Source of the DNA: Artemia franciscana
Lineage: Eukaryota > Arthropoda > Branchiopoda > Anostraca > Artemiidae
DNA length: 64,000 nucleotides
Reading direction: 5' to 3'
NCBI RefSeq assembly: GCF_032884065.1
Contig: NC_088872.1
Location: forward strand, 39,995,979 to 40,059,978
Part shown: positions 36,480 to 47,753 of the stretch, one piece after another
Position numbering within the stretch: position 1 is the stretch's first letter
Layout of the letters: the number at the start of each line of letters is the position of its first letter
Position numbers and translations under genes: made by a program
Notes under the pieces: generated by a model
What the model saw: only the letters and a program-made list of their open reading frames with translations
Told to the model about the DNA's origin: nothing
The model's database searches: none

Positions 36480-38260
36480 AGCGCCGCCAAACTAAAGAAC
36501 GATATTGGCAAAATGTTTTACTTATTTTTTTGGTTTGTTTTGGAAAAGGACACTTCATATCGAAGTAATTGTCGTAGAAACTTCGAAAAAGACTCATTCG
36601 ATTGGAAACTAAAAGAGCTAGTGTCCTTTTAATATTCAAAAGTGATTAGAGGACAACTAACCCTCCTGCCACGCCAACCATTTCCCTAAATACGCCCATT
36701 TAAAACTTTGAGATAGCAACTTTGATCAACTTTGTCGTAGAAACTTCGAAAAGGACTAATTCGATTGGAAACTGAAAGGGCTAGTGCCCTTTTCAATAGT
36801 CGAAAGTGATTAGAGGGCAACTAACCTCCCTCCCACGTCAACCATATCCCTAAACGCATTCGATCAAAATTTCGAGATTGACATTTTGATCAACGTAGTT
36901 CAAAGACTCAAAAATTAGGTCTTTGAGGATGACAATCCCTCCACAGCTCTCAGGACAGGGACTACAAGTTATGCCCAGGAGGATATAAGGTATTTATAAA
37001 AAGTGACGCATGAAAACAAGAAAGGAAATAATAAATGAAAAGAGAAAAATCAAATAGGTGGAAAACGAGGAATTTGTCAGCCAGTAGCAAAATATGAAAA
37101 TGAAAATCAAGTAAATATATCGACAAGAACCTCCGCCAAGTCGTCCTCAGTGCTAAAAAAAATAAGAAAGAGGAAATAAACTAAAGAAAAAACAACAACA
37201 AAATCGAACCTTCTTAAGTGAACTCTACGAGAGGAGAAAAGACACTGAATCAAACATCAAAAACTAACTTGAAATCAATGAAAGAGAAGTTACCAATTAG
37301 ATTGAATGAGTATCCTTTGCCTTGCAATAGATTTCGCCTGTCTATAACTTCAGTTTTTATTAGATATGCGGACATCCACGCCCAACATTTCCCCAAACAC
37401 TTCTTATCAACATTTTGATATACCTATTTTGCACAACGTAGTTGAAAGGTCCAGAAACCATGTTTTAGAGGATGACAAGCAACCCCCCACATCCCTCATG
37501 GCAACGGTTGTAAGTTATTACACTTGGGGCGTATAAGGTTTTTATAGAAAGTGTTGTGGTCAAAACTTCAAAAAATGCTCATTCTATTGGAAATTGAGAG
37601 GGTTAGTATCTCTTAAATAGTCGAAAGAGATCTAAGGGTAAATGTCCCCAAGCCCATCATTTCCCTAAGCACCTCTGATCAATATTTTTTTTAGCCAGTT
37701 ATCTGAGGGTGAATGTCCCCAAGCCCATCATTTCCCCAAACACTTCCGATCAATGTTTTGATTTAGCCATTTTGTTCAACGTAGTTGAAAGGTCTGGAAA
37801 TGAGGTCGTCGAGGATGAATCCCCCCAAAAAGCCCTCAGGACAGTGGTTTTGATTTATGCCCTAGGGTTATAGAAGGTTTATAGAAAGTGTTTTCGTAAT
37901 AACTTTAAAAAGGGCTCATTTCATTGGAAAGGGAGAGCATTAGTGCCGTTTTAATTAGTCGAAAGTGATCAGACGGCAATGAACCCCCACACCCATAATT
38001 TCCCAAACAGTTCCAATAAAAATTTTAAGAAGGCCATTTTGTTCAACGTGTTTGAAAGGTCCGGAAATTATGTCGGTAACGATAACAAATCCCTCAGCTC
38101 TTAAGGCAAGGGCTGTAAGTTATGCTCTGGGGGTATATCAGGTTTTTTAGAAAGCGTGGTCATATAAACTTCGGAGTGGGCTCAACGGATTGGTAATCAA
38201 AAGCTCTACTGCTATATTTAAGAGTCGAAGTGATCAGAGGGCAGCTACATCCCCCCACAC
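36480..38260. repeat. Array of a dispersed repeat, period roughly 165-330 bp
   Basis: Several units repeat in order: GTAGAAACTTCGAAAAGG, CATTCGATTGGAAACT, CTAGTGCCCTTTT, AGTCGAAAGTGATTAGAGGG, CAACTAACC, CATTTTGTTCAACGTAGTT, GAGGATGACAA, CTCTCAGGACAGGG and a TATAAGGTTTTTATAGAAAG-like block. Starts are seen near 36573, 36735, 37540, 37885 and 38160. Units are 70-85 percent alike by eye and are related to the second half of the 3118-3770 repeat. No coding frame is supported. Confidence 0.75.
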
Positions 38261-38768
38261 ACACGTTGTTTTGTCCCGAAATACATCTAATGGAAATCTA
38301 GTACGTCAAGTTTTCAAATCCACACTCAAGGCCAGAGAAATCGATTGTGCATGGACTCCAGTGCAATGAAACTTGGAACCACTTTAACCTACACGACGCA
38401 ATGATGACTGAAAACACACTCTTATCCATATGATGCAGGACACCCTTAGAATTCATTGTGGGGAGGAGTTATAAAACTCTCAGTAATCCTAAAGAGTACC
38501 TTAGGAAATTACCTTGACAAAGATTTCATTGATTTTCAGGAGTGCTTTATCGGATGACCTTGACAATTGAGCTATTACTTACTTTATATTAAAGGTGTAT
38601 AGGGGTGACGTAATATATTTTACACTACCTACTTAAGGCTTATGTACCCTCTACAATTTGTTGGAACGTTTTTTTCTCCAGCCCGAACGGTCAAACAAAA
38701 ATTTTGCTATAAATAAATAGCTGAAATTGAGTGTTATCCATCTACCAACTTATATTTTCGTATATTTC

Positions 38769-38769
<1 letters not shown>

Positions 38770-38863
<94 letters not shown>
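38770..38863. repeat. (AT)n microsatellite, about 93 bp
   Basis: Uninterrupted AT tract. Confidence 0.98.
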
Positions 38864-38865
<2 letters not shown>

Positions 38866-40942
38866 GCGAATTTTGAGCATCTTCTAAGATAAAGTCTAAG
38901 AAGTGTCATCATGATATAATACGGTCGTATATGTAAGAAGTATGTTAGTAACGTATGTGATATTATGATACATAACTGATATGGATAAGTGATCAGTATG
39001 AGTGAAAAACGATCGAAATACCATGCCCTTTTTGGTACAAGCTATAGCTATGCACTGACTGTAAACTCGCATGTTTCACGGGGAATATAAATTTTAAGAC
39101 GTGTGTATTACATTTTTACGGTAGTTGGCAGAAAATATCTTCTGAACGGTCATTGGTTTTTTAAAAGCAGATGGAACATTCCATTTCGTAGACAGTAGAA
39201 GCTACGAAAGGGACATTGACATTTTTAGGTTCGTGTTCCCTGTTAAATATGTGATTTTGCGCCAAGCCTACAGTTGTAACTTCCACCAAAGAACAAGAGA
39301 CGTACCATTGAATTCATTATATTTTGATCTGTCCTTTTACGACTCATAAATTATAAGATCACTGATCTTTCCTAAGGGAATCGTCTAGAGTTGACTTAAA
39401 AATACGTACTTATTTTTGAATATATTTCACAGCTTTCAGCGCGTTTTTTACACTTAAAAAAGAAAAAGCGCATTTCAACAGTGTAACTCGTCACATGAGG
39501 CTGAGTCTCAGCTATTAAATGATAGTGAAATTGTCGCCTTAAGTTGAAATATATTAATATGCCTAAAACTTGAACCAGTCATATGCTCACAAACAAAAAT
39601 TCAGCAAAGGAATTAAATACGGATATTGATTGAACAATAGCCCGAACATTAATACTTTCTTTTCTTTATCTAACATACGCAGCATGAAGCAAAACTTTTC
39701 GTCATTCATCCCTTTGAAGGTTTCAAGTAATAAGCCTTATCATTAATGCACACTCCTTCTACAGACCAACTCCTTCAGCATCCCACTTTTCGGTGGAAGC
39801 TTGCAAAATTCTATATCGTCAAACCTACTAATGGCGAATCATCCCAGCACCAATCTACTTAAGGCCAATGTTTTTGCGCATGCTGCTTCTCCGTCCCAAT
39901 CTGTTCAAAAATTAACTCCTTACTCCCTCTCACAAAGTTCAAACCTTAATTAAATCCATCCTTGTGATCCCATTCGAGTATGTCCTGCCTTTACCTAGTC
40001 CCAGATGTATAGTCAAAGAGCAAGGTTTTACAAGCCTATCCATAACACAAAATTTTATCATCTTCACTTTTCTTTCATTATAGCCATTATAAAATGGGAT
40101 CTTACTACACTTTTTTTGTACAACTTAAAAATATGGTTCCATTTCACCTTCCAGGGCCATAAATAAAGAAAGGCTACGATGGTAAGGCAAGCGCTTTATG
40201 TGACCTTTCAGAAACATTTCTTTCTGTAACCTTATAAGCCCCTTAACACATTCCTTGTTTTCTTTCCCTAAAAACATCTTTTTGATGAATATAATTACGT
40301 TGGTCAACTGTTCAATTTGATTTCCTCGGTACTTATTCTTGTACATGTAATTTTTAGTTTTTGACACATCATCGTTGTCCTCCGCATGTGTAAACACCTT
40401 TTGGGACTAGTTTTTTTATATATAGGATAACTATGACAAGCTACTGGCCATAGCAAACAATTTATTCCAGTATTATGTAGTGAAGGAAGTTTTTTCTTTA
40501 ATTTAAAACCAAGAAAACTCTTTAACCTTGTTCTAAAAAAAAAGTCAGATAAGTGAGTCATTGAAGGCTGAATGTTAACTAAATAGAACTGGGCATGAAA
40601 TTGTCCTCAAGCTATAGAAAAATATCTTTACCTCTTTTATATAGACAAATATGAGTTCTGGAAAAAAGGGGGAAAAAAAACATAGTTGTTTAGGAATGAG
40701 TTATCAGATTATAGGAATCATGAAAATGGCTATAAAGGCTACCGCTACTTTTAAGTGTTACTATTTCTTATTCAAATGCAAACATATATAATGAATACAT
40801 ATATTATAGTATTCCAAACAAGTATTTTCATGCGTTTCGTATATTAGACATGATCTCAAACCATGCTAAATCTCGTTACGGTTAATTGAAAGCACCTGAA
40901 GATTTAGTGACCATTCACAAGGGGCGGGGTTAGTCGCACCTA

Positions 40943-41190
40943 AGTTCCAAGATTCTCCGTTCACACGGAGTGTAATGATTTTGAGCCTGTTTCTACAAAA
41001 TCAACCGATCCTGGCTTATGAATTTGGCACCGAAATTGAAAGTTGAAAAATATGGATGAGGAAGTTCAGGATTTTCGTTGTCACGTCTAGGTTCCAAGCT
41101 TTTCCATTCACTCACCGTGTTCTTTCTTGAGCCTGGTTCTACAAAATCAACCAATCATTTGTTGAAAAATATGGATGAGGATGTTCAGGA
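40943..41190. repeat. Imperfect tandem duplication, about 130 bp units
   Basis: Two units share GTTCCAAG, TTCACACGGAGTG/TTCACTCACCGTG, TTGAGCCTG-TTCTACAAAATCAACC, and end GAAAAATATGGATGAGGA-GTTCAGGA (about 41046-41070 and 41164-41190). Confidence 0.75.
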
Positions 41191-41420
41191 CTTATACCGT
41201 TTTTTTTATGGAATTTTGTCAGGATTGGGATTATATATGCTTATGGCAAGTCAAGCTGGCAAAAAAACAAGGATATAGACAAAAGAAATCTTTGGATAGC
41301 CAAGAAGATTGTTTGAAAACTAAGTCCAGCCTATTCTCTAGTTCTAGTCTTAGTTGCTGGTGAGTTGATCAAAATTGAACTATTATTACACCTGGGACTG
41401 AGACTCTGAGACCCGTATGA

Positions 41421-41480
41421 ACGGGACGTTTTTGCCAAGTCGTAGTCGTAGTCGCTACTACGACTACGACTAAGTCCCGT
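41421..41480. repeat. Hairpin with GTAGTC triplet repeats
   Basis: The stem AGTCGTAGTCGTAG (41438-41451) pairs perfectly with CTACGACTACGACT (41458-41471) over a 6-nt loop. An outer stem pairs ACGGGAC (41421-41427) with GTCCCGT (41474-41480). It could be the end of an unrecognised transposon or a structured repeat. Confidence 0.8.
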
Positions 41481-43207
41481 GTGAATGGTCTTTATTGTTA
41501 AGTATATCTCAATTTTAAACAAATCTCTTAACAACAAGCTAGAGAACAGATAATAGTGTAATTGATTAAGTTTTGCATTTCTGGCTAAATTACCCGTATT
41601 TACCAAAGTAAAAGCATTACGTAAACACTTTTTTTTGGTATATTTATGTAATTGAATTTCGATCTCAAATTTTTTTATTGCTTCTTTGTTATTTTCCTTA
41701 AGACAATGTCAATGCTCTTTTTTTACAACTTGTACTCTCTCCAACAATGCCATGCCACTTGTTTCTCAAAAGGTTGGTGACAGTTTAGTAAGAGATACAC
41801 CACCGCCTATCATTAAACTGCACCTGCACCTGTAAAAAGTAAGTTAGATATTTTCTGCTATTTGTAGTTGCTTTAAAATGTATTGATTTCATTTTTTTGG
41901 GAAAACAATGGTTATTTATTGCTGAGAAAGGTTCGGAAAAGCTTTGTTGAGAAGAAGGCCAGGTAAAAGCTGTCTAAGAAGTCCTTGCAACTGTTTTTAA
42001 TACTAAAATTGAATATGTATACTTTTAGATTGCGGTAACTCAAATGAATACTTCACAATAACAACGTCACTTAATTTTAATAAAAACAGTATTTTTACTA
42101 TTTTGGATTTCAGTATCATTGTTCATTTGGAAAAAATATCAATTAGTTAAAGTTTTGAACTTCAATAAAAAAAACCCAACGTTTTCCATAGAGTTCTGGC
42201 TGAAGAAAATAAGGCAGTTAAGTTGCCAGTATAGGCAAAAGTTATATTATACAGATTAAAGAGAATATGAAACTTAAAAGAGTTGGATCTTAAGCGATTA
42301 AAAATCGGGATTAAAAACTGCTAGCGGCACTAACAGCTTAGTGCTAGGAAACTTCACTACAAAAAGTCAAAATTTTAAAGAAAGTTTGATAACTGGTACT
42401 GTTAATCTATCCTTAAAATGTATCCTTAAATGATAATTAATCAGTATTTTCCGGTTTCAACGGTTTTTTTTTTTAAGCCAAAATCTAGCCTGTACAATCT
42501 AGGCCTAGGTTAGCTGAGTTTGGCTGATTTTAAGCTGGAAAGCCTATCGGTGACATTATTCTTCTCTCGAAGCCTTCAATGCGCTTCAGAATACCTAAAA
42601 AGTTGAGTTTGCATTAGTTTTAGAGAAAAATAAAATCGCTAACAACTAAATGGTGACGGAATTTTTCCTTTTTGACACTATCACCAGTTTTTACAATTAT
42701 AAGTTTCGTATACTCTTTAATATGGATGTCCAACTGGCCTATCTCATCGTGTAATTTTAACGAAAGATGTTGGGTAGTAAGCGTATCTTGAAGCTATTCG
42801 TGATGATGCTGATGCATATTTGAAGACAGTTTTGCCGTGCTTGTTGAACTATCAGCCTATTTAAATGATCAATCCATGTCTATTAAACAATATTTATTGA
42901 TACAATCCAATGTTTAGACCTGATAAGCAGTCAAAAGGAAACTTGTAATTGCCTCATAAGTCATATTTAATTCTCTTGAGTTTCTGTTGTAAATATTAAC
43001 TTTTATGAATAAGGTTACTTTTAACAGGCAGCACTCATGGTTGCCTGCATATGCAGTGTCCCGCAAAAAAATATGATCAACTCTAAATACTAATAGATTT
43101 CTACGTGAACATACGAATTTTTGAAGCGCTTGATAAACGAAAGGTGAAAACTGAGCCGTCTTTGGCTAAAATAAAACAACGACATTTAACTTGGCTAATG
43201 ACTTCAT

Positions 43208-43314
43208 ATCCTGAAGAGGTTTGTTTGCCATACTTACGCACAAATCTTCTATAACAACTAAAGTGTAGTTATAAATTTCTGATGTAAAATCAAAAGTCAT
43301 ATCTGACGTCTCGG
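43208..43314 (-). mobile_element. Helitron coding fragment (isolated, about 106 bp)
   Basis: Read on the - strand it encodes SDMTFDFTSEIYNYTLVVIE then DLCVSMANKPLQD, matching 51057-51160 of the large Helitron. It keeps a sense Glu codon where that copy has a stop. It is joined directly to the 118-bp segment at 43314-43432. Confidence 0.9.
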
Positions 43315-43432
43315 CACTCTACATATATACCCTTTAACCTGATCCCTCAAAGGAAAATCACGACAAGATCTTTGCCAGAGCTAAATAAAACCCTTTACAA
43401 ACACACTTGTGTTAACTACCTTCCTTGAACGC
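43314..43432 (-). repeat. 118-bp segment shared with 4950-5067
   Basis: Near-identical inverted copy of a segment in SACM1L intron b, about 38 kb away. One border is fused to Helitron coding sequence. Confidence 0.85.
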
Positions 43433-45668
43433 GTGATTAGTCGAAAAGTAATACATTTTGCATCATAGCCTTTCAATTATCACGCCTTGGAACGTTTTCC
43501 TTCTTGGAATAGATCAGCAAAATTACAAGAGATGACCTTTTTGTTTTTCAAAATATACGGGGGAGGGATTTTTTTATACCAAAATAAGCCAGTTTTAGCA
43601 AATAATTAATTAAAGGTAAGCCAAATAAGAAACGTGGCAAAGTTTCAACAAATTGGGCACTGAACAACTTATATACAGACGTTGGGTTTCGATAAACGAA
43701 ACCCAATTCCTCTTTGAATAGAAAAATGAGACATAGTTCCAAGTTCCAACAAATCGGATACTGAACAACTTATTTGCAGACAACGGGTCTCGATAAACAT
43801 AACCCAATTCCTGTTTGAATAAAAAAAATGAGTTATAGTTCCAACAAATTGGATACTGAACAACTTATTTGCAGACTAATGGCCATGCAAATTGATTCCC
43901 AAAGTCCCACCTTTCCTCATCATCATAAATATTACATACTTTTGTAGCTAAATAGCAGCAAGTTTTCCGTACAACAGGTGACAAAAAACAGAGTCGTAGC
44001 GTTTGCTCTACAGTAGGAATATGACCTTAGCGCCTATCAGGATTCAAAACTGTTGGATCATCTGAAAAAAAGCGTTTAGACTTCATCCAGGGTAGGATCC
44101 ACTATATGAACGCCCATTGACTAAACTATTTTGATAGCTACAAATGTGCTACGGTGAAAAAAGAACTCTAGAAAGTTTGACTAGTGTTTAACTTTTAATA
44201 CTATAATATAAAAAACTGCTTGAAAAAAAATTGTTGTTCTGAATGTGCTCAGTTCAGACATTTTAGTTTGGTCTCTGAGGAGTGGAAAAATCATCTTCAT
44301 TTTCCGGGAATGTCTGTTCATTTTAAGTTTCCTTTCTTCATACGCAGTAACAGATGTAACGTGTTATGTATGCAAGTTACTACTACCCGTTTTAAGTTTG
44401 AAATTAGCTGCTTACTTTTCATAGACATTTATTTTATATCATTAGATTTTTTAATTACAATAATCGTCTGTTTATATATTGACAGAATCACTGCTGGTTA
44501 ATAAGCTTAATCTATAAAGGCAGGAAAGAGCATAAAAATGTTGTGATAGTCATGGTATGAATAATACCGTTATGATTTTGGCCTTCTATATCCCAACATC
44601 CATCCCAGATTTGAAATCAACGACCTTAGAAATGCTTCGATGGTGAATTTGGTCTAAGTCAAATAGTATTTGTTAAATATGTAATTAATATTTTTTTTTA
44701 ATTTCATATTGTAATATGAGCCTCAGATAGGAATATTACAATCTCAAGAACTTTTAAATGACAATTTCGGTAAGACCCAAACTAAGTTTGTTGGCCATGT
44801 GTTTTGACTTTGGACTTACTTAATATTGCAATATTGGCCTCATATTTGTAATCAACACCCTTAAAAGTTCTTCTGTGTTTCAAATCAAACAACATTTATA
44901 GAATATATTCTTAGTACAATCTGATTTAGGACATTCACACTGCCACCTTAAGGATTTTTATTGATTTCTCATTTAATTATTGAAGATTATTTTTAAATAA
45001 TTCTGGAACAAACCTGAGTGAAAAGAGGTATAACATACCTATTTTGAAGAGGAGTATTGAAGTGGGCAATGTACAAAGAGTCACACTTTGGTACCTCCAG
45101 TCATTAAGATTAAATTTCTTATTCTGTTTTCAGTTTCCAGCTATGTGTAACATTTTCACAATTTTTGAAACATTTGCTTCATATATTTTTATTGTGAGTT
45201 TTCAATACCAAAGGTGTACTTTCTAGCAAATCCATTATGTTTCTCTCCCAGAGGATTTGCGAGGAAAAAAAGTTTCCCATATTACGGTTTTCCACAAAGC
45301 GAAATAGATTGGAATTTGCTTACTACTCGCAAGTGATAATTGAAAAATTACTGATTAGGTCCAGGATGGCAATTGGAATTGCAACCTCATAAAGTCGAAT
45401 AGAATGCCAGAAGTTTTAGTCCAATTAATATTTTACTATCCATAAAAAACGTCGTTGTTTTGAAGGAAATGCGTGCAGACACATTTTATTGATTACAAAA
45501 GGTGTTTCTTTTTGTTTACACAGTTCCAATTTATTCCGGCATATATTTTCTCGCTAGTACCTTGAAACATAGCAATAAAAATTAGATGAACATCGACTGG
45601 AACACATCTCTAGAAATATTAATCGATAAATGAGCCAAATCGCAAGCTGATTCAGTCTAACAAACTTA
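43433..45668. other. Non-coding stretch
   Basis: AT-rich with no gene recognised. It includes the hairpin-bearing tandem repeat at 43646-43885. Confidence 0.65.
43646..43885. repeat. Tandem repeat, three units of about 101-105 bp, with hairpin
   Basis: Units start CAACAAATTGGGCACTGAAC (43646), CAACAAATCGGATACTGAAC (43747) and CAACAAATTGGATACTGAAC (about 43852, partial). Unit 1 contains a perfect 10-bp hairpin, TTGGGTTTCG / CGAAACCCAA around ATAAA (43682-43706), which is degraded in unit 2. Confidence 0.88.
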
Positions 45669-46265
45669 GTCCACAACTGGGAAGAAAAATGAGCGATGCC
45701 AACCAGCTTATGATAGTTTCATAGTAAAGTTATAGAATTTTTTTCTGGAATTTCAAACATAGGTTGGCAGTTTTCAAGGAACTTCCAATTTTTTTTTCGT
45801 TGTCAGTGAATAATCGTTCTAAAGGGTCATTACGCTCAAAGTCCAGCCAAAAGCCTCTGAAGCATGAATGACAAAAGAAATAAAACACACACACACACAA
45901 AAAGAAAAAAGGATTTATTTTCCATGTAAAGAATTTTATTAGAATGCTCATCTAATCTTACTGAAAATTGGGTCCACAACCGGGAAGAAAAATGAGGAAT
46001 GCCAACCAGCATATGATAGTTTCATAGTAAAGTTACAGACATTTTTTTTCTGGGATTTCAAACCTAGGTTGGCAATTTTCAAGGAACTTCCAATTTTTTT
46101 TTTTCGTTGTCAGTGAACAATGTTCGAAAGGGTCATTACGCTCTAACTCCAGCCATAAGCCTCTTAAGCATGAATAATAAAGGAAATAAAACACACACAC
46201 ACACAAAAAAAAAGAAAAAAGGATTTATCTTCCATGTAAAGAATTTTATTAGAATGCTCATCTAA
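45669..46265. repeat. Tandem duplication, period about 303 bp
   Basis: Units 45669-45956 and 45972-46265 match along their full length at roughly 88-90 percent by eye. Shared blocks include GGGAAGAAAAATGAG, TATGATAGTTTCATAGTAAA, GGTCATTACGCTC, an (AC)n tract and TTTTATTAGAATGCTCATCT. Confidence 0.9.
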
Positions 46266-46414
46266 CCCTTGAAGCCAAGTACCAAAACCGAATCTGCTAT
46301 CATGACGAGATCGTAGACACGACTGGAAAACAAAAGCCATCTCAGCCTTTCTCACATTACAGCCCTAGAAAGTGGGATAAAACCAAATTTTTTAAGCAGC
46401 TTGTTTGATATAGA

Positions 46415-46735
46415 GTCAGTCAAATGGGTACCCAAATTATCCGTCTGGAAAACACATCTGGACAATACATCTGGAAAACATATCCTCCTCTTTCTTCCAA
46501 TGCGTCCAACTTTAAGAACCATACTTGACCACTGTTATTACTGTAGCTTCCAATATCAAGCCAGCTATTAACCTCATTTTCGGCCTTAACGGCAGCAACA
46601 TTGTTTTCGTACATAACACTAATCACTCTAATGTGATTAACTGGTACACCATACAAGGATAGGGCCTTCACTAAAGCCCTTTTATCAGCTGAATCAAACG
46701 CCTCTTCTTTGGCGGTGTAATTTTGTAAGAATCAT
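46415..46735 (-). mobile_element. LINE family A reverse transcriptase fragment
   Basis: The - strand frame reads EEAFDSADKRALVKALSLYG, then VNHIRVISVMYENNVAAVKA and NSWLDIGS. This is the same reverse transcriptase region as ISAMYENNTAAVKVG in the LINE at 17960-19345, extending further upstream to motif A (AFDSADKRAL). It is truncated at both ends. Confidence 0.85.
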
Positions 46736-46995
46736 GGGGGGGGGGGGCAAAGTTGGAGTCGATTTCCCAAGTAAAGTGAAAATGACAGTGAAAACGAAAA
46801 AATCAGCCATATTATAATATAAAGGCAAATTTTACTAAAGACAACTGATCTATATCTGAGGATGCTTGAATTATGTAGGCCTATCAATGTTTTGACACGA
46901 TTTTTGAAGATGCTAAATTTTAGCTGGGGAGGGGAACTGGGGTCTGGAGGCAGTTGCCCCATTTACCCCTTAACAAATTAAATCCCTGCTGTTCA
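46736..46995. other. Non-coding stretch before the Helitron array
   Basis: No feature recognised apart from a 12-base G-run at 46736-46747. Confidence 0.7.
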
Positions 46996-47588
46996 TCTAT
47001 ATATATATAAAAATAAGTTGTCTGTGTGTGTGTGTGTCGAATGACGTCATTTTTGTCGACTGACATCATTATAAGGATTGAGCTGTATGCGTCATGAATT
47101 TGTTTGTCGACTGACGTCATGTTTGTCAACTGATGAAATTACATACCGGGACACCGGGACACTAATGACGACCGGGACACAGAGAATATAAATGACGACC
47201 GGGACACAGGGACACAACTACAACGGGGACGCCGGGGGCACAGGCGGGATATATAAATGACGACCGGGACACAGGGATTGTTCGAATAGAAATTACAGAC
47301 CGGGACACCGGGACACAAATGACGACCAGGACACCGGGACACAGGGAATATAAATGACGACCGGGACACTCAAAGAGAAATTACAAACTGGGACACCGGG
47401 ACACAAATGACGACCGGGACACAGGGAATATAAATGACGACCGGGACACAGGGGCACATCATTAGAGTATGAGGTAATGATCTGAATACGGATTGTTTTT
47501 CCCATGGACAATTATATGTTGCATTTTCAAGAGTCAGTAAACCTGACAATCTATTTATATGCAACATATATATACATATATATATATA
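46996..47588 (+). mobile_element. Helitron A, 5' end plus short 3' coding relic, 3' end missing
   Basis: It starts TCTATATATATATAAAAATA after an A, like the other copies' 5' ends, followed by TGTCTGTGTG repeats and TGACGTCA-type sites. It carries the CCGGGACAC minisatellite (47145-47455). A relic of the helicase C-terminal coding sequence (TTTTTCCCATGGACAATTAT, about 47495-47567) lies just before the 5' end of Helitron B. No 3' hairpin is present. Confidence 0.8.
47145..47455. repeat. GACGACCGGGACACAGG minisatellite
   Basis: Irregular repeats of (ATAAAT/ACAAAT)GACGACCGGGACAC(AGGG/CGGG). They recur in Helitron C and at its edge, so they belong to the Helitron family. Their - strand frames give Cys-Pro-Gly-Arg-His peptides that are not genes. 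Confidence 0.9.
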
Positions 47589-47753
47589 TCTATATATATA
47601 AAAATAAGTTGTCTGTCTGTGTGTCTGTCTGTCTGTCAGGTGACGTCATGTTTCTGTGTTGACTGACGTCATGAAATTAGTTGTCGTCATTTTTGCTTTG
47701 ACGGTGACGTCATTCAAGACATTTAAGACATATGTTCACGTAGAAATCTATTA

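Larger units (their letters stand above)
38864..43207. other. Non-coding stretch with local duplication and hairpin
   Basis: No gene was recognised. It contains a tandem duplication at 40943-41190 and a triplet-based hairpin at 41421-41480. A lysine-rich 90-codon frame on the - strand (40125-40397) has no similarity I recognise. Confidence 0.65.

Noticed and set aside
39815-39900. Another inverted LINE family A tail
   Set aside because: Only short blocks (CAGCACCAAT, AAGGCCAATG) agree; too weak to list as a feature.
40125-40397. Lysine-rich 90-codon frame on the - strand
   Set aside because: Protein-like composition but a GTG start, no clear splice sites and no similarity I recognise; not supportable as a gene.
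47145-47455. CRISPR-like spaced repeats
   Set aside because: Spacing is irregular, spacers are themselves repeats, and the context is a eukaryotic transposon.
47139-47567. Cys-Pro-Gly-Arg-His-rich open frames on the - strand (also 53559-53864 and 54230-54475)
   Set aside because: They are translations of the Helitron minisatellite, with no protein features.
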